The notes: a model not told the origin generated them from the letters alone. A stretch of DNA of 64,000 nucleotides from Symbioplanes lichenis (GCF_030709675.1 NZ_JAUZQD010000011.1:62001-126000), one strand, 5' to 3'. Shown: positions 17,856 to 25,510, numbered from the stretch's first letter. Program-made: numbers and translations.

Positions 17856-18759
17856 GGCAGTTCGCGCCTGGCCGTACCGGCGCGCGGCGGGCGGGATCGT
17901 CACCGCGTCGAACTGGATTCTGAATCCCGGATCGGATGATGAGCGTGAAGCGCCCGCCAGTCTTCCCGACTGGGACTATCAGACGAGGTTGCGCCTGCGC
18001 CGGCGGATGACGATCGATGCGGTCGCATGCCGAGCCGCCACGGGACTGGTGGTCGGTCATCCGTTGGCGATCAGCGTCCGGTGGCACGCGACGCCGTCCT
18101 TGCTGCGCGGTGCCGTCGCCTGGGTGCCGCTGCGCGACGATGTGCACGAGTACGACGTCGACTTCGACATCGCCGGTGAGCGGTTGGGCGGTGTCGTCCA
18201 CGTCGAGACGATGATCGTTCTTGCTGCCGCGGGTGAGCGAAGACCCGCCGTGGCCCACCTGGCCGGTAGCAGTCTGTGGAACGACGTCCTTGACATCCGG
18301 CTGCAGGGGGACGCGCCCTTGTTCCCGATCGCGTTGATCCCGTTCTCGGGCTCGAGCCTGCCCCACCGGGCGGCCTGGTTCCTGGAACTGGGTGCCGATC
18401 TGACGGCATCCGCCCTCGGTGCCATCCAACTGCTGGTGAACCAGGAACACCGGAGGATCGCCGACGCCGTGGCCAAGGCCGCCTCGCCGAACGATGTCGA
18501 CCGAGCAGTGCTGTCGGCGTTGCGATCGGACATCGTCCGTACGATGCTCGAACGCGCCCTTGGGGAAGAGGAGTTCTCCATGGCCGAGGACTACGGGAAG
18601 GACACACTCGGCTCGGTCCTGCAGGGATTGGTGAGAACGTACCTGCCCGACCATCTCGAGGACGATCTGCTGGAGATCCGACGGATCCGGAGCGCCGACC
18701 CGCCGCTGTTCGCCGCGATGACGCAGGCAGCGACCGAGTTCTTGGCGGAGGAACGATGA
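17845..18759 (+). CDS. Uncharacterised defence-operon protein
   Basis: A 304-residue protein I do not recognise. It starts inside the ATPase gene and its stop overlaps the next start by four bases, so it is a fixed part of the operon. The N-terminal half is beta-rich (TGLVVGHPLAISVRWHATPS, LGGVVHVETMIVLAAAGERR). The C-terminal half is helical (SALRSDIVRTMLERALGEEE and GSVLQGLVRTYLPDHLEDDL). There is no signal peptide, membrane segment or obvious catalytic motif. It could be a structural or recognition subunit. Confidence 0.8.
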   Translation: MAGKAVRAWPYRRAAGGIVTASNWILNPGSDDEREAPASLPDWDYQTRLRLRRRMTIDAVACRAATGLVVGHPLAISVRWHATPSLLRGAVAWVPLRDDVHEYDVDFDIAGERLGGVVHVETMIVLAAAGERRPAVAHLAGSSLWNDVLDIRLQGDAPLFPIALIPFSGSSLPHRAAWFLELGADLTASALGAIQLLVNQEHRRIADAVAKAASPNDVDRAVLSALRSDIVRTMLERALGEEEFSMAEDYGKDTLGSVLQGLVRTYLPDHLEDDLLEIRRIRSADPPLFAAMTQAATEFLAEER

Positions 18760-19562
18760 GCACTCTCTACCCGCGTCTGCCCGCGAGCGCGGCGAACGAA
18801 CGCTACGCCGAGATCAAGGACCGCAGCCCGGCCGAACTCGTCAAGGACACCGACTCGACCCATCTGGCGCAGTACTTCGCGCCTACCGGCGGGACGCGGG
18901 TCACCGCCGAACGACTCGCTCGTCTCCGGGAGTTGATCGTCGACCTCGCGGAGAAGAAGGGCTTTCCCCATGAGCCGTTGGGGCGATCGGTGCACGAGTT
19001 CGACACCGCTCTCGCCCGTACGTTGCACACCGACATGGATCTCGTCCCGGCCGAGGCTTCGGTCAGACCGATATGGGCATTCCTGGCGCTGGTTCTGCTG
19101 CCCGACGTCTCCGTGTGGCGATTCCCTCGGCTACCCGGCGACCGTGTGCTGGCCACGGACATCACTCGCCACGTGTTCGGGCGTCTCTGGTGGCGCGCCG
19201 AGCTGCTGCACGAGGAGACCCGACCCGACGATCCCTACCACTTGCTCGACGTCTTCCCGGAACGCAACTTCGACCAGATCCTCGCTCGCCGTAGATCGAT
19301 CGGGGGATCGCCCGAACTGATCCGTGCCCTGGCCAAGGAATGGCCCAAGAACTGGCCCGACACGGGTGAGACCGAGGCTCTGCAGGACGTGCTCAAATAC
19401 CTCATGCGTCGGGGCGCTTTCCAGGACCTCTTCGGGATGCCGGAGTCGCTCCTCCGGCCTGAGGTCTCCCGGACGATCCTCGAAGTACGGCACGGTCGCA
19501 CCCGGGACGGGAGTACGCCGATGCCCGAGGGGGAGAGGGTCGGCCGGCACGCGAGGCTTTGA
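18756..19562 (+). CDS. Uncharacterised protein, possibly DUF6339 family
   Basis: A 268-residue cytosolic protein coupled by ATGA to the preceding gene. It resembles proteins annotated DUF6339, but I am only moderately sure. Visible pieces are HLAQYFAPTGGTRVTAERLA, RPIWAFLALVLLPDVSVWRF and VFGRLWWRAELLHEETRPDD. Many conserved-looking Trp and Arg residues suggest a nucleic-acid or protein contact surface. No nuclease motif is evident. Its constant place between the ATPase block and Vsr points to a dedicated role in the system. Confidence 0.8.
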   Translation: MSTLYPRLPASAANERYAEIKDRSPAELVKDTDSTHLAQYFAPTGGTRVTAERLARLRELIVDLAEKKGFPHEPLGRSVHEFDTALARTLHTDMDLVPAEASVRPIWAFLALVLLPDVSVWRFPRLPGDRVLATDITRHVFGRLWWRAELLHEETRPDDPYHLLDVFPERNFDQILARRRSIGGSPELIRALAKEWPKNWPDTGETEALQDVLKYLMRRGAFQDLFGMPESLLRPEVSRTILEVRHGRTRDGSTPMPEGERVGRHARL

Positions 19563-19589
19563 CCGTTTGCTCGTGGGTAGGGTGGGTGC

Positions 19590-20027
19590 ATGCCTGCGAC
19601 ATCGGGTCCCGTTCCGAGTTCGATCACGGTGTCGGGGCGGATGAGCCGGCAACGGCGCCGCGACACCGATCCCGAGGTGGCGATCCGCCGACTGCTTCAT
19701 GCCAAGGGGCTCAGGTTCCGGGTCACCCACCCGGTGCCCGACATGCCGAGGCGCACGATGGATGTCGCCTTCACCCGAGCGCGAGTCGCCGTGTTCGTCG
19801 ACGGGTGCTTCTGGCACGTCTGCCCTCAGCACGCCACGAGACCGGCGTCGAATTCGACGTGGTGGGCGGAAAAACTCGCGAAGAACCAGGCGCGGGACAT
19901 CGCGACGAACGAGCATCTGGTCGAACGCGGCTGGCAGGTGGTGCGGGTCTGGGAGCACGAGGACCCGGCGGAGGCCGCTGAGCGGGTCGCCGTTGCCGTA
20001 CGTGCCCGAGGGGTGGAGCCGTCCTGA
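19590..20027 (+). CDS. vsr: Vsr-type very short patch repair endonuclease
   Basis: A 145-residue enzyme starting at the ATG at 19590, 27 bp after the previous gene. The Vsr signatures are complete: SRQRRRDTDPEVAIRRLLHA, RRTMDVAFTRARVAVFVDGC, FWHVCPQH, and WWAEKLAKNQARDIATNEHL. The catalytic Asp lies in MDVAF and the zinc-associated Cys/His in GCFWHVCPQH. Vsr nicks beside T:G mismatches made by deamination of 5-methylcytosine, or in divergent versions acts as a restriction nuclease. It is convergent with the methyltransferase, 46 bp apart, which supports a shared recognition site. Confidence 0.93.
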   Translation: MPATSGPVPSSITVSGRMSRQRRRDTDPEVAIRRLLHAKGLRFRVTHPVPDMPRRTMDVAFTRARVAVFVDGCFWHVCPQHATRPASNSTWWAEKLAKNQARDIATNEHLVERGWQVVRVWEHEDPAEAAERVAVAVRARGVEPS

Positions 20028-20073
20028 CGGTCGCAGAGGACCGGCAGCTCGGCCGCCGCCTCCGTCGTGCCTG

Positions 20074-21156
20074 TCAGCCCCGGGCGTCCAGGCCCAGCGC
20101 GATGTGCTTGCCCATCGCCTCGGCCAGCTCGACGGGCACCGCGTTCCCGATCTGACGCGCGATCTGAACCTTGGAACCGCACCACTTGAAGTCGTCATGG
20201 AAGCCCTGCAACCGAGCGGCCTCGAGGTGGGTGATGGCCCGGTGCTCGGTCGGATGGAGGTAGCGGCCCTTCTCGGGCTTGAAGAACTCCGTGCGAATCG
20301 TGACCGACGGCTGGTCCCAACGGAGGCGTCCCATGACGTCGCCCGAGCCGGTAGTGTGCCTCCGCCAACAGTCACTCTTCAGCTCGTCCGGGAGATCGAA
20401 CCGGTTGCCGCCCTCCGGGATCTCCCGGAAGCGCTTCTGCGAGATGTCCTGGTAGTCCCGAGTCAGATGAAGGGTCAGGCCGTTGAACGCCCCGGGAACC
20501 TTGGGTCCGTGCGTCGTCACGCTCGTCTGAGGCAGAAGCTGGTGCGCGTCCGGTACGAAGGACGACAGCCCTCTCAATGCCTGCCTGACGGTCCGCCAGT
20601 CGGCCTTCGCGACGTGGCCGTCAGGGATGTCGATCGGGGCGTAGTCGCGATGGGTGCCTATCACGATCGTGCGCTTGCGAACCTGAGCCGCTCCGTAGTC
20701 GGCGGCGTTCACCACCCGCCACCGCAGCTGGTACTGATCGAGACGACCGCCGGGCTCCGTCTCGGCGAGCAGCGCGGCGAACTCGTCGCTGCGGCTGAAG
20801 CGGTCGACATTCTCGATCAGGAAGGCTTTCGGCCTGATCTGCAGGAGAACACGGACGTACTCCCGCCAGAGGAGGTTGCGCGGGTCGTCCAAGCGTTTGG
20901 CGCCGAGATTCGAGAAGCCCTGGCAAGGCGGGCCGCCCACGACGACGTCAGCCTGCAATGCCTCGCCGGTCGGCTGCCATTCGTAGATACTCCCCGGGCG
21001 AACGAGATCCTTGCCGAAATTCACCGCATAGGTGGTCGCCGCGGCAAGGTCCAGCTCAACCGCCCCGACGGTCCTGTAGCGCTCGGTGCGATGGAACCCG
21101 GAGGTCAGCCCGCCGCATCCGGCGAAGAGGTCGACCACCCGGAACGTCTCAGCCAT
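20074..21156 (-). CDS. DNA cytosine-5 methyltransferase
   Basis: A 360-residue enzyme. Motif I is VVDLFAGCGGLTSGF (residues 8-22). Motif IV is GGPPCQGFSNLG with catalytic C78. ENV is present in KAFLIENVDRF, motif VIII is QVRKRTIVIG and motif X is GNAVPVELAEAMG. The target-recognition region falls roughly at 190-290. Methylation would protect the host and may mark self for the convergent operon. The gene has its own promoter in the 156 bp shared with purC, so it can be expressed before the effector operon. The target sequence cannot be read from the protein. Confidence 0.95.
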   Translation of the reverse strand: MAETFRVVDLFAGCGGLTSGFHRTERYRTVGAVELDLAAATTYAVNFGKDLVRPGSIYEWQPTGEALQADVVVGGPPCQGFSNLGAKRLDDPRNLLWREYVRVLLQIRPKAFLIENVDRFSRSDEFAALLAETEPGGRLDQYQLRWRVVNAADYGAAQVRKRTIVIGTHRDYAPIDIPDGHVAKADWRTVRQALRGLSSFVPDAHQLLPQTSVTTHGPKVPGAFNGLTLHLTRDYQDISQKRFREIPEGGNRFDLPDELKSDCWRRHTTGSGDVMGRLRWDQPSVTIRTEFFKPEKGRYLHPTEHRAITHLEAARLQGFHDDFKWCGSKVQIARQIGNAVPVELAEAMGKHIALGLDARG

Positions 21157-21312
21157 GTCAGTACCTTAGCCGGCCGGCGATCTCGAACGACGGCGAGACA
21201 CAGCGATCGACGCAGGTCTTACGCGATCGTGACGCTTCACGCCGTTTCGGCCCACGGCTCGGGGTTCGATAGCGTGGCCTGCACAGGTCTGAGATGCGGC
21301 TAAGGGGATCAC

Positions 21313-22146
21313 GTGGAGCTGGTGCACTCGGGGAAGGTCCGGGACGTCTATCGGGACGGGGAGGACCTGCTGCTGGTCGCTTCGGACCGGATTTCGATCT
21401 ATGACGTGATTCTGCCCACGCCGATCCCGGACAAGGGGAAGATTCTCACGCAGCTGTCGCTGTGGTGGTTCGAGCAGCTGGCGGACGTGGCACCCAATCA
21501 CATCATCTCGGGCACCGACGTGCCGGCGGAGTGGGCCGGGCGGGCGGTTCGGTGCGAGCCGTTGGAGATGGTGATGGTGGAGTGTATTGCTCGGGGTTAT
21601 CTTGCCGGGTCGGCGCTCCGGGCGTACGAGAAGGATGGGTCGATCTGCGGGGTTGAGCTGCCGGGCGGGCTGGTGGAGTCATCGCGGTTGCCCGAGCCGA
21701 TCTTCACGCCGTCGACCAAGGTCGCGCCCGGGGAAGGGCATGACGAGAACATCACGTTTGCCGAGGCCGAGCAGAGGGTCGGGGCGGATGTGGCGGCGGA
21801 GTTGCGGCGGATCACGCTGGAGGTTTACCGGCGGGGGGCCGAGGTGGCGGCGCGGAGTGGGTTGTTGCTGGCCGACCTGAAGATTGAGCTCGGGTTCCGG
21901 GACGGGCAGCTGAAGCTCGGGGACGAGCTGCTGACGCCGGACGCGGCGAGGTTCTGGGCCGCCGACGAGTGGGCACCCGGGTCGGCGCCTCGCTACCTGG
22001 ACAAGCAGTTCCTGCGGGACTGGTCGGCCGGGCTGGACTGGGACCGGACGGCGCCCGGGCCGGAGGTGCCCGAGGAGGTCGTGGAGGCCACCCGCAACCG
22101 GTACGTCGAGGTCTACGAGCGGCTGACCGGCGACCGCTGGAAGTAG
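21313..22146 (+). CDS. purC: SAICAR synthetase
   Basis: A 277-residue enzyme of purine biosynthesis (phosphoribosylaminoimidazole-succinocarboxamide synthase), which joins CAIR and aspartate with ATP. Family signatures are HSGKVRDVYRDGEDLLLVAS at the N-terminus, PLEMVMVECIARGYLAGSAL and KIELGFRDGQLKLGDELLTP. Length matches the monofunctional bacterial enzyme. AAGGGG precedes the GTG start at 21313. No other pur gene is adjacent. Confidence 0.97.
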   Translation: MELVHSGKVRDVYRDGEDLLLVASDRISIYDVILPTPIPDKGKILTQLSLWWFEQLADVAPNHIISGTDVPAEWAGRAVRCEPLEMVMVECIARGYLAGSALRAYEKDGSICGVELPGGLVESSRLPEPIFTPSTKVAPGEGHDENITFAEAEQRVGADVAAELRRITLEVYRRGAEVAARSGLLLADLKIELGFRDGQLKLGDELLTPDAARFWAADEWAPGSAPRYLDKQFLRDWSAGLDWDRTAPGPEVPEEVVEATRNRYVEVYERLTGDRWK

Positions 22147-22149
22147 CCC

Positions 22150-22329
22150 TCAGCGGCGGTGCTTGCCCTTGTGGTGGGCGCGGTCGTCGTCGACCTGCTC
22201 GGTCGCGTTGACCGCGTCCTGACCGCCCTCCTCGGCGGACTGGCGGTCGCGCTCGCGGTCGGACGCCTGGCGGCTGCTCGTCGGCGGGAGATCTTCGGGG
22301 CCGCCGATCGTCGGGTCGAGTGAAGTCAT
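22150..22329 (-). CDS. Small charged hypothetical protein
   Basis: A 59-residue hydrophilic protein from the ATG at 22329. It reads MTSLDPTIGGPEDLPPTSSR and ends in the basic patch HHKGKHRR. It is probably disordered. It follows the two coupled small genes on the same strand by 29 bp and may share their transcript. No family is recognised. Confidence 0.55.
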   Translation of the reverse strand: MTSLDPTIGGPEDLPPTSSRQASDRERDRQSAEEGGQDAVNATEQVDDDRAHHKGKHRR

Positions 22330-22358
22330 GACTGCGGGATTACCCGCCGGCGCCGGCC

Positions 22359-22454
22359 TTATTCGGACGTGCGGCGCAGGTGCCAGCCGAGCGCGACGCC
22401 GGCGAGCAGGCTGGTGAGGCCGAGAGTCGTGGTGAGGACCACCGTGGCGATCAT
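22359..22454 (-). CDS. 31-residue single-span membrane peptide
   Basis: The peptide begins MIATVVLTTTLGLTSLLAGV and ends ALGWHLRRTSE, a membrane span with a positive C-terminal tail. Its ATG overlaps the stop of the upstream gene (ATGA at 22451-22454), which argues that it is translated by coupling. Confidence 0.55.
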   Translation of the reverse strand: MIATVVLTTTLGLTSLLAGVALGWHLRRTSE

Positions 22455-22774
22455 CCGAAGGCACCGAGCAGCGATGCGCCGTCGCCGCCGGGCTTGGGGC
22501 GGCGGATGGCGAGGCCTTTCTCGTTGCGGTGGTCGAGGGTGGGGTCCTCGTCCGCTCGCACCGTCACATATTGCGCGGTGAACGTGTCGACGCCCGTGCC
22601 GATGTGGGTGCCCGGACGGTAGGTGACCGTCACGGCGATGGCGGAGGCGGCCTCGATGATGCCGGCGCGCCAGCCGTCGCGATAGACCCAGACCCGCTCG
22701 GCGGGGTGGTAGCTGCCTGCGGGCTTGACCTCCGCGGGATCACGCTGCGGCGGGGCGAGGGTGGGGGTAGACAC
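22451..22774 (-). CDS. Hypothetical protein of about 107 residues
   Basis: The start is set at the GTG at 22774, which has AGGAGG five bases upstream; the frame remains open to an ATG at 22789. The protein reads VSTPTLAPPQRDPAEVKPAG, then YHPAERVWVYRDGWRAGIIE and AVTVTYRPGTHIGTGVDTFT. The pattern of a short beta-barrel-like domain with WVYRDGWRAG resembles small actinobacterial proteins with an SH3-like fold. No function is assigned. It is translationally coupled to the 31-residue membrane peptide. Confidence 0.7.
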   Translation of the reverse strand: MSTPTLAPPQRDPAEVKPAGSYHPAERVWVYRDGWRAGIIEAASAIAVTVTYRPGTHIGTGVDTFTAQYVTVRADEDPTLDHRNEKGLAIRRPKPGGDGASLLGAFG

Positions 22775-22881
22775 GAGAGCCTCCTGCATCCATCCGGGTG
22801 TGGTCCCTGAGGCGACGTCACCACCGGGACAGCCAGAGATTTCGACACTCTGCGTCAGGGCAAGAACGACCGCCTGTCAGC

Positions 22882-22930
22882 TATCATGCTCGGGATCAAG
22901 TGCGTTCGCAAGGCAGGATGCACGTGCATC
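22882..22930 (+). promoter_or_regulatory. 49-bp conserved element, copy 1 (upstream of XRE gene)
   Basis: Blocks in order are TATCATGCTC, ATCA, GTG, CGCAAGGC and the 12-bp perfect palindrome ATGCACGTGCAT followed by C. The same blocks at identical spacing occur upstream of the DUF397 gene at 24335-24383 on the other strand; 39 of 49 positions agree. It ends 130 bp before the regulator start. Probable operator/promoter unit for the XRE regulator. Confidence 0.75.
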
Positions 22931-23060
22931 CGGCTCGTGCGCGGGATGCAGGGTGGTCCGAACGTTCGGTTTTCCACTGGACGATCTCACCCTTAGGATG
23001 CATTGGGCGACGGATCTGCAACTTGCAGCTTCGCAGGGGATGTATCGGACGAGGAGCCAG

Positions 23061-23951
23061 GTGAGCACGGGTACGCAGGAGGAGGCGCCGAACAGCGGCC
23101 CTACCGTGCTTCGCATCCTGCTCGGTGCGCAGCTGCGGAGACTCCGCGAGAGCAAGGGGATCAGCCGGGAGGACGCCGGCTACGAGATCCGGGCCTCGGG
23201 TTCGAAGATCAGTCGCATGGAGCTCGGCCGGGTCAGCTTCAAGGAGCGCGACGTCGCCGACCTGCTGACCATGTACGGGGTGAAGGACGCCGCCGAGCGT
23301 GAGGCGCTCCTGGGGCTGGCCCGTCAGGCGAACAACCCCGGCTGGTGGCACCACTACGGCGACGTGATGCCGACGTGGTTCCAGTCCTACCTGGGGCTCG
23401 AGGCGGCGGCCACGCTGATCCGTACCTATGAAATTCAGTTCGTGCTGGGTCTGCTGCAGACGCCGGAATATGCCCGGGCCGTCATCATGCTCGGCCACGC
23501 GGGCGCGACGCCCGACGAGATCGACCGCCGGGTCGAGCTGCGGCGTCAGCGCCAGCAGCTGCTGGACCGGGTCGAGGCGCCGCAGCTGTGGGCCGTCATC
23601 GACGAGGCGGTGCTGCGCCGGCCGATCGGCGGCTACGAGGTCATGCGCGGGCAGATCGAGGCCCTGATCGAGGCCGCGAAGAAGCCCAACGTGCGGCTGC
23701 AGATCATCCCGTTCAACGCCGGCGGCCACGCTGCCGCCGGCGGGCCCTTCGCGATCCTGCGCTTCCCGGAGCCGGAGCTGCCCGACGTGGTCTATGTCGA
23801 GCAGCTGACCAGCGGGATCTATCTGGACAAGCGGGACGACGTCGACCAGTACGCGATCGCCATGGAGCGCGTCTGCATCGACGCCGAACCGCCGAACAAC
23901 ACCCCCGAGATCCTCGGCAAGCTGCTGCACGAGGTCGGCCGGCTGGCCTGA
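23061..23951 (+). CDS. XRE-family regulator with DUF5753 domain
   Basis: About 296 residues from the GTG at 23061, which has GGAG at proper spacing; an in-frame ATG at 23040 is an alternative. The helix-turn-helix occupies about 15-75 (LLGAQLRRLRESKGISREDA, then YEIRASGSKISRMELGRVSF). DUF5753 fills the rest (MPTWFQSYLGLEAAATLIRT, LQTPEYARAVIMLGHAGATP, PNVRLQIIPFNAGGHAAAGG). Such regulators pair with DUF397 proteins in mycelial actinobacteria and influence development and antibiotic production; some pairs behave like toxin-antitoxin modules. Here the DUF397 gene is convergent, 75 bp downstream. The shared 49-bp element suggests autoregulation. Confidence 0.93.
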   Translation: MSTGTQEEAPNSGPTVLRILLGAQLRRLRESKGISREDAGYEIRASGSKISRMELGRVSFKERDVADLLTMYGVKDAAEREALLGLARQANNPGWWHHYGDVMPTWFQSYLGLEAAATLIRTYEIQFVLGLLQTPEYARAVIMLGHAGATPDEIDRRVELRRQRQQLLDRVEAPQLWAVIDEAVLRRPIGGYEVMRGQIEALIEAAKKPNVRLQIIPFNAGGHAAAGGPFAILRFPEPELPDVVYVEQLTSGIYLDKRDDVDQYAIAMERVCIDAEPPNNTPEILGKLLHEVGRLA

Positions 23952-24026
23952 CAGCTCCCGAGGGGTTTGCTGTCTATTCACTCTCTGTCAAGCACTCGTC
24001 CGGGTGACACCCCGGGCGACGGCGGG

Positions 24027-24263
24027 TCACCCGACCAGGTAGTCGAAGTCCCCGTCTCGCACCCCGCCGAGGAACGCCTCGATCTCAGCGCGCGTGTAGA
24101 TGAGCGCCGCCCCTTCCGGGTCGCGGGAGTTCCGCATGGCGATGCTGCCGTCCGGCAGGGCGGCCGTCTCGACGCAGTTGCCGCTGGGGTTGCTCCGGCC
24201 ACTCTTCTTCCAGGCCACGCCCTCCAGCTGCCCGGCGGGCATGCCGTTGAAAATGCGCGTCAT
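24027..24263 (-). CDS. DUF397 protein, partner of the XRE regulator
   Basis: A 78-residue protein with the full DUF397 signature: WKKSGRSNPSGNCVETAALP, then DGSIAMRNSRDPEGAALIYT and AEIEAFLGGVRDGDFDYLVG. DUF397 proteins bind or oppose their cognate XRE regulator. The usual order is regulator followed by DUF397 on the same strand; here the two are convergent. Its own copy of the 49-bp element lies 72 bp upstream of the start. Confidence 0.95.
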   Translation of the reverse strand: MTRIFNGMPAGQLEGVAWKKSGRSNPSGNCVETAALPDGSIAMRNSRDPEGAALIYTRAEIEAFLGGVRDGDFDYLVG

Positions 24264-24334
24264 TGCTCGACTCCCTAACGATCAGACCGGTCCGGGGACC
24301 GGCGATGTGTGTCACGCCGGCTACCTGCTGTGCA

Positions 24335-24383
24335 GATGCACGTGCATTTGGCCTTGCGTTCTCACATGATTGTGAGCATGATA
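24335..24383 (-). promoter_or_regulatory. 49-bp conserved element, copy 2 (upstream of DUF397 gene)
   Basis: Read on the minus strand it gives TATCATGCTC, ATCA, GTG, CGCAAGGC and ATGCACGTGCATC with the same spacing as copy 1. This copy also contains an extra dyad, CTCACA-TGAT-TGTGAG at 24361-24376. It sits between the DUF397 gene and a divergent small gene, so it could control both. Confidence 0.75.
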
Positions 24384-24499
24384 ACGCACGTACCCCAGCG
24401 AATGGGGATCACGGAGGGTGACATCTTTAAGTGACGGAACGATCGCGCTCGGCCTCGATGCAGGCTGCCGCCGCGATCGTGCGGCGGGAGGAAGTGCAC

Positions 24500-24721
24500 A
24501 TGTCGGTCGCCAACGCCGGCCCAGCGCCCTGGGAGCCACTCGAGGAGGCGCCTCGCCGCAGCAATCCGTCCCTGGTCCACCGCAACGACGAGGCCGACGA
24601 CATGTGGGCGGCGAGCACCCGAGCGTCCACAGTGTCCCACCGCTTCGGCGCGGTTCGCCCCGCGTTGACCCGAAAGGGGCGCTTCACCGCCGAGGGTGGT
24701 GACTCCGATGCGGGTCGATGA
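24500..24721 (+). CDS. Small hypothetical protein
   Basis: About 73 residues. The ATG at 24500 is preceded by GGGAGGAAG at ideal spacing, a better start than the GTG at 24431 in the same frame. The protein begins MSVANAGPAPWEPLEEAPRR and is hydrophilic with no known domain. Its end overlaps the start of the following gene, suggesting one transcript, and it is divergent from the DUF397 gene across the conserved element. Confidence 0.6.
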   Translation: MSVANAGPAPWEPLEEAPRRSNPSLVHRNDEADDMWAASTRASTVSHRFGAVRPALTRKGRFTAEGGDSDAGR

Positions 24722-25088
24722 CCACCTCTGCCGCGCCCACCGCCGCCGCACCGCCCTGGTGCACGTCGGCGCCGATCACCGCAGCACCCTCCGCCCCGAC
24801 GCCGCGCCGGTCATCCGCCGCGGCCGCCTGCAGGCCGACGTCGCGCGCTGGCCGGTCCACGTCTTCGACGAGACCGACTACTGCTGGGGCGTCGGCCCGC
24901 TCGCGTTGCGCCTGCACCGGATCGAGTGGCAGCGCCCGGTGCCCTACGACGGCGACACGTGGCTCGAGGTCGAGGGCACGGTGATCGACCGGCGCACCGG
25001 CCGGCCGGGCCCGCGCCGCGAGGTTCTGGTACGCGCGGCGATCCTGCCGAAAATGCCGCCGCGCCGGAGGCCACGTCTGCGCACCTGA
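24696..25088 (+). CDS. Hypothetical protein of about 130 residues
   Basis: The start could be the GTG at 24696 or 24699, or the ATG at 24708 (MRVDDHLCRAHRRR). The protein is basic. It contains QADVARWPVHVFDETDYCWG, ALRLHRIEWQRPVPYDGDTW and LEVEGTVIDRRTGRPGPRRE, a beta-rich pattern with a very basic C-terminus. No family is recognised. It overlaps the preceding small gene and is followed by a strong hairpin 77 bp after the stop. Confidence 0.6.
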   Translation: MVTPMRVDDHLCRAHRRRTALVHVGADHRSTLRPDAAPVIRRGRLQADVARWPVHVFDETDYCWGVGPLALRLHRIEWQRPVPYDGDTWLEVEGTVIDRRTGRPGPRREVLVRAAILPKMPPRRRPRLRT

Positions 25089-25510
25089 CAACGTCGTCAG
25101 GGTGAGAGCGCCGTTTGTGCCAGGCCGAAGTCGACACAACGCCCGCGAGGGCCACAGATGAGAGCGCGCCGGACGTCCGCACCACCGACGTCCGGCGCGT
25201 TGCCCGGACCCCGGCCGGGCGGTCCGGTTCCCCCGTGCTGGATCGCTCGGCCGGCCGACTTTGAAGCTCCAACTTCAAGATCAAGAGCTTCATGTCGTAG
25301 CTGGTTGCATGGTTCTGATCGCTGCTCCCGCCGAGGACCGCACGGCCCGAGCCAGGCGCCTGGCGGCGCCTGAACGGCTCGGGCCGCACGGTTACCTGCG
25401 TGAGTGGTGACGCCTCGCTCCGCATCGGCGCGAAAGAACCTGGCGCCCCGGGGCCGTCCCCGGTGGCCGTTCGCTGAGCGCCCCCGCACGCGAGGCGCGA
25501 CAATGCGGGA
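25089..25510. other. Intergenic region before the nitroreductase
   Basis: Apart from the hairpin at 25165-25199 I see no convincing gene. The stretch AAGCTCCAACTTCAAGATCAA near 25262 is unusually AT-rich for this genome and could be promoter DNA. Confidence 0.4.
25165..25199 (+). terminator. Perfect 13-bp hairpin
   Basis: CGCGCCGGACGTC (25165-25177) pairs with GACGTCCGGCGCG (25187-25199) across a 9-nt loop. It most likely terminates the two small genes upstream. No T tract follows. Confidence 0.6.
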
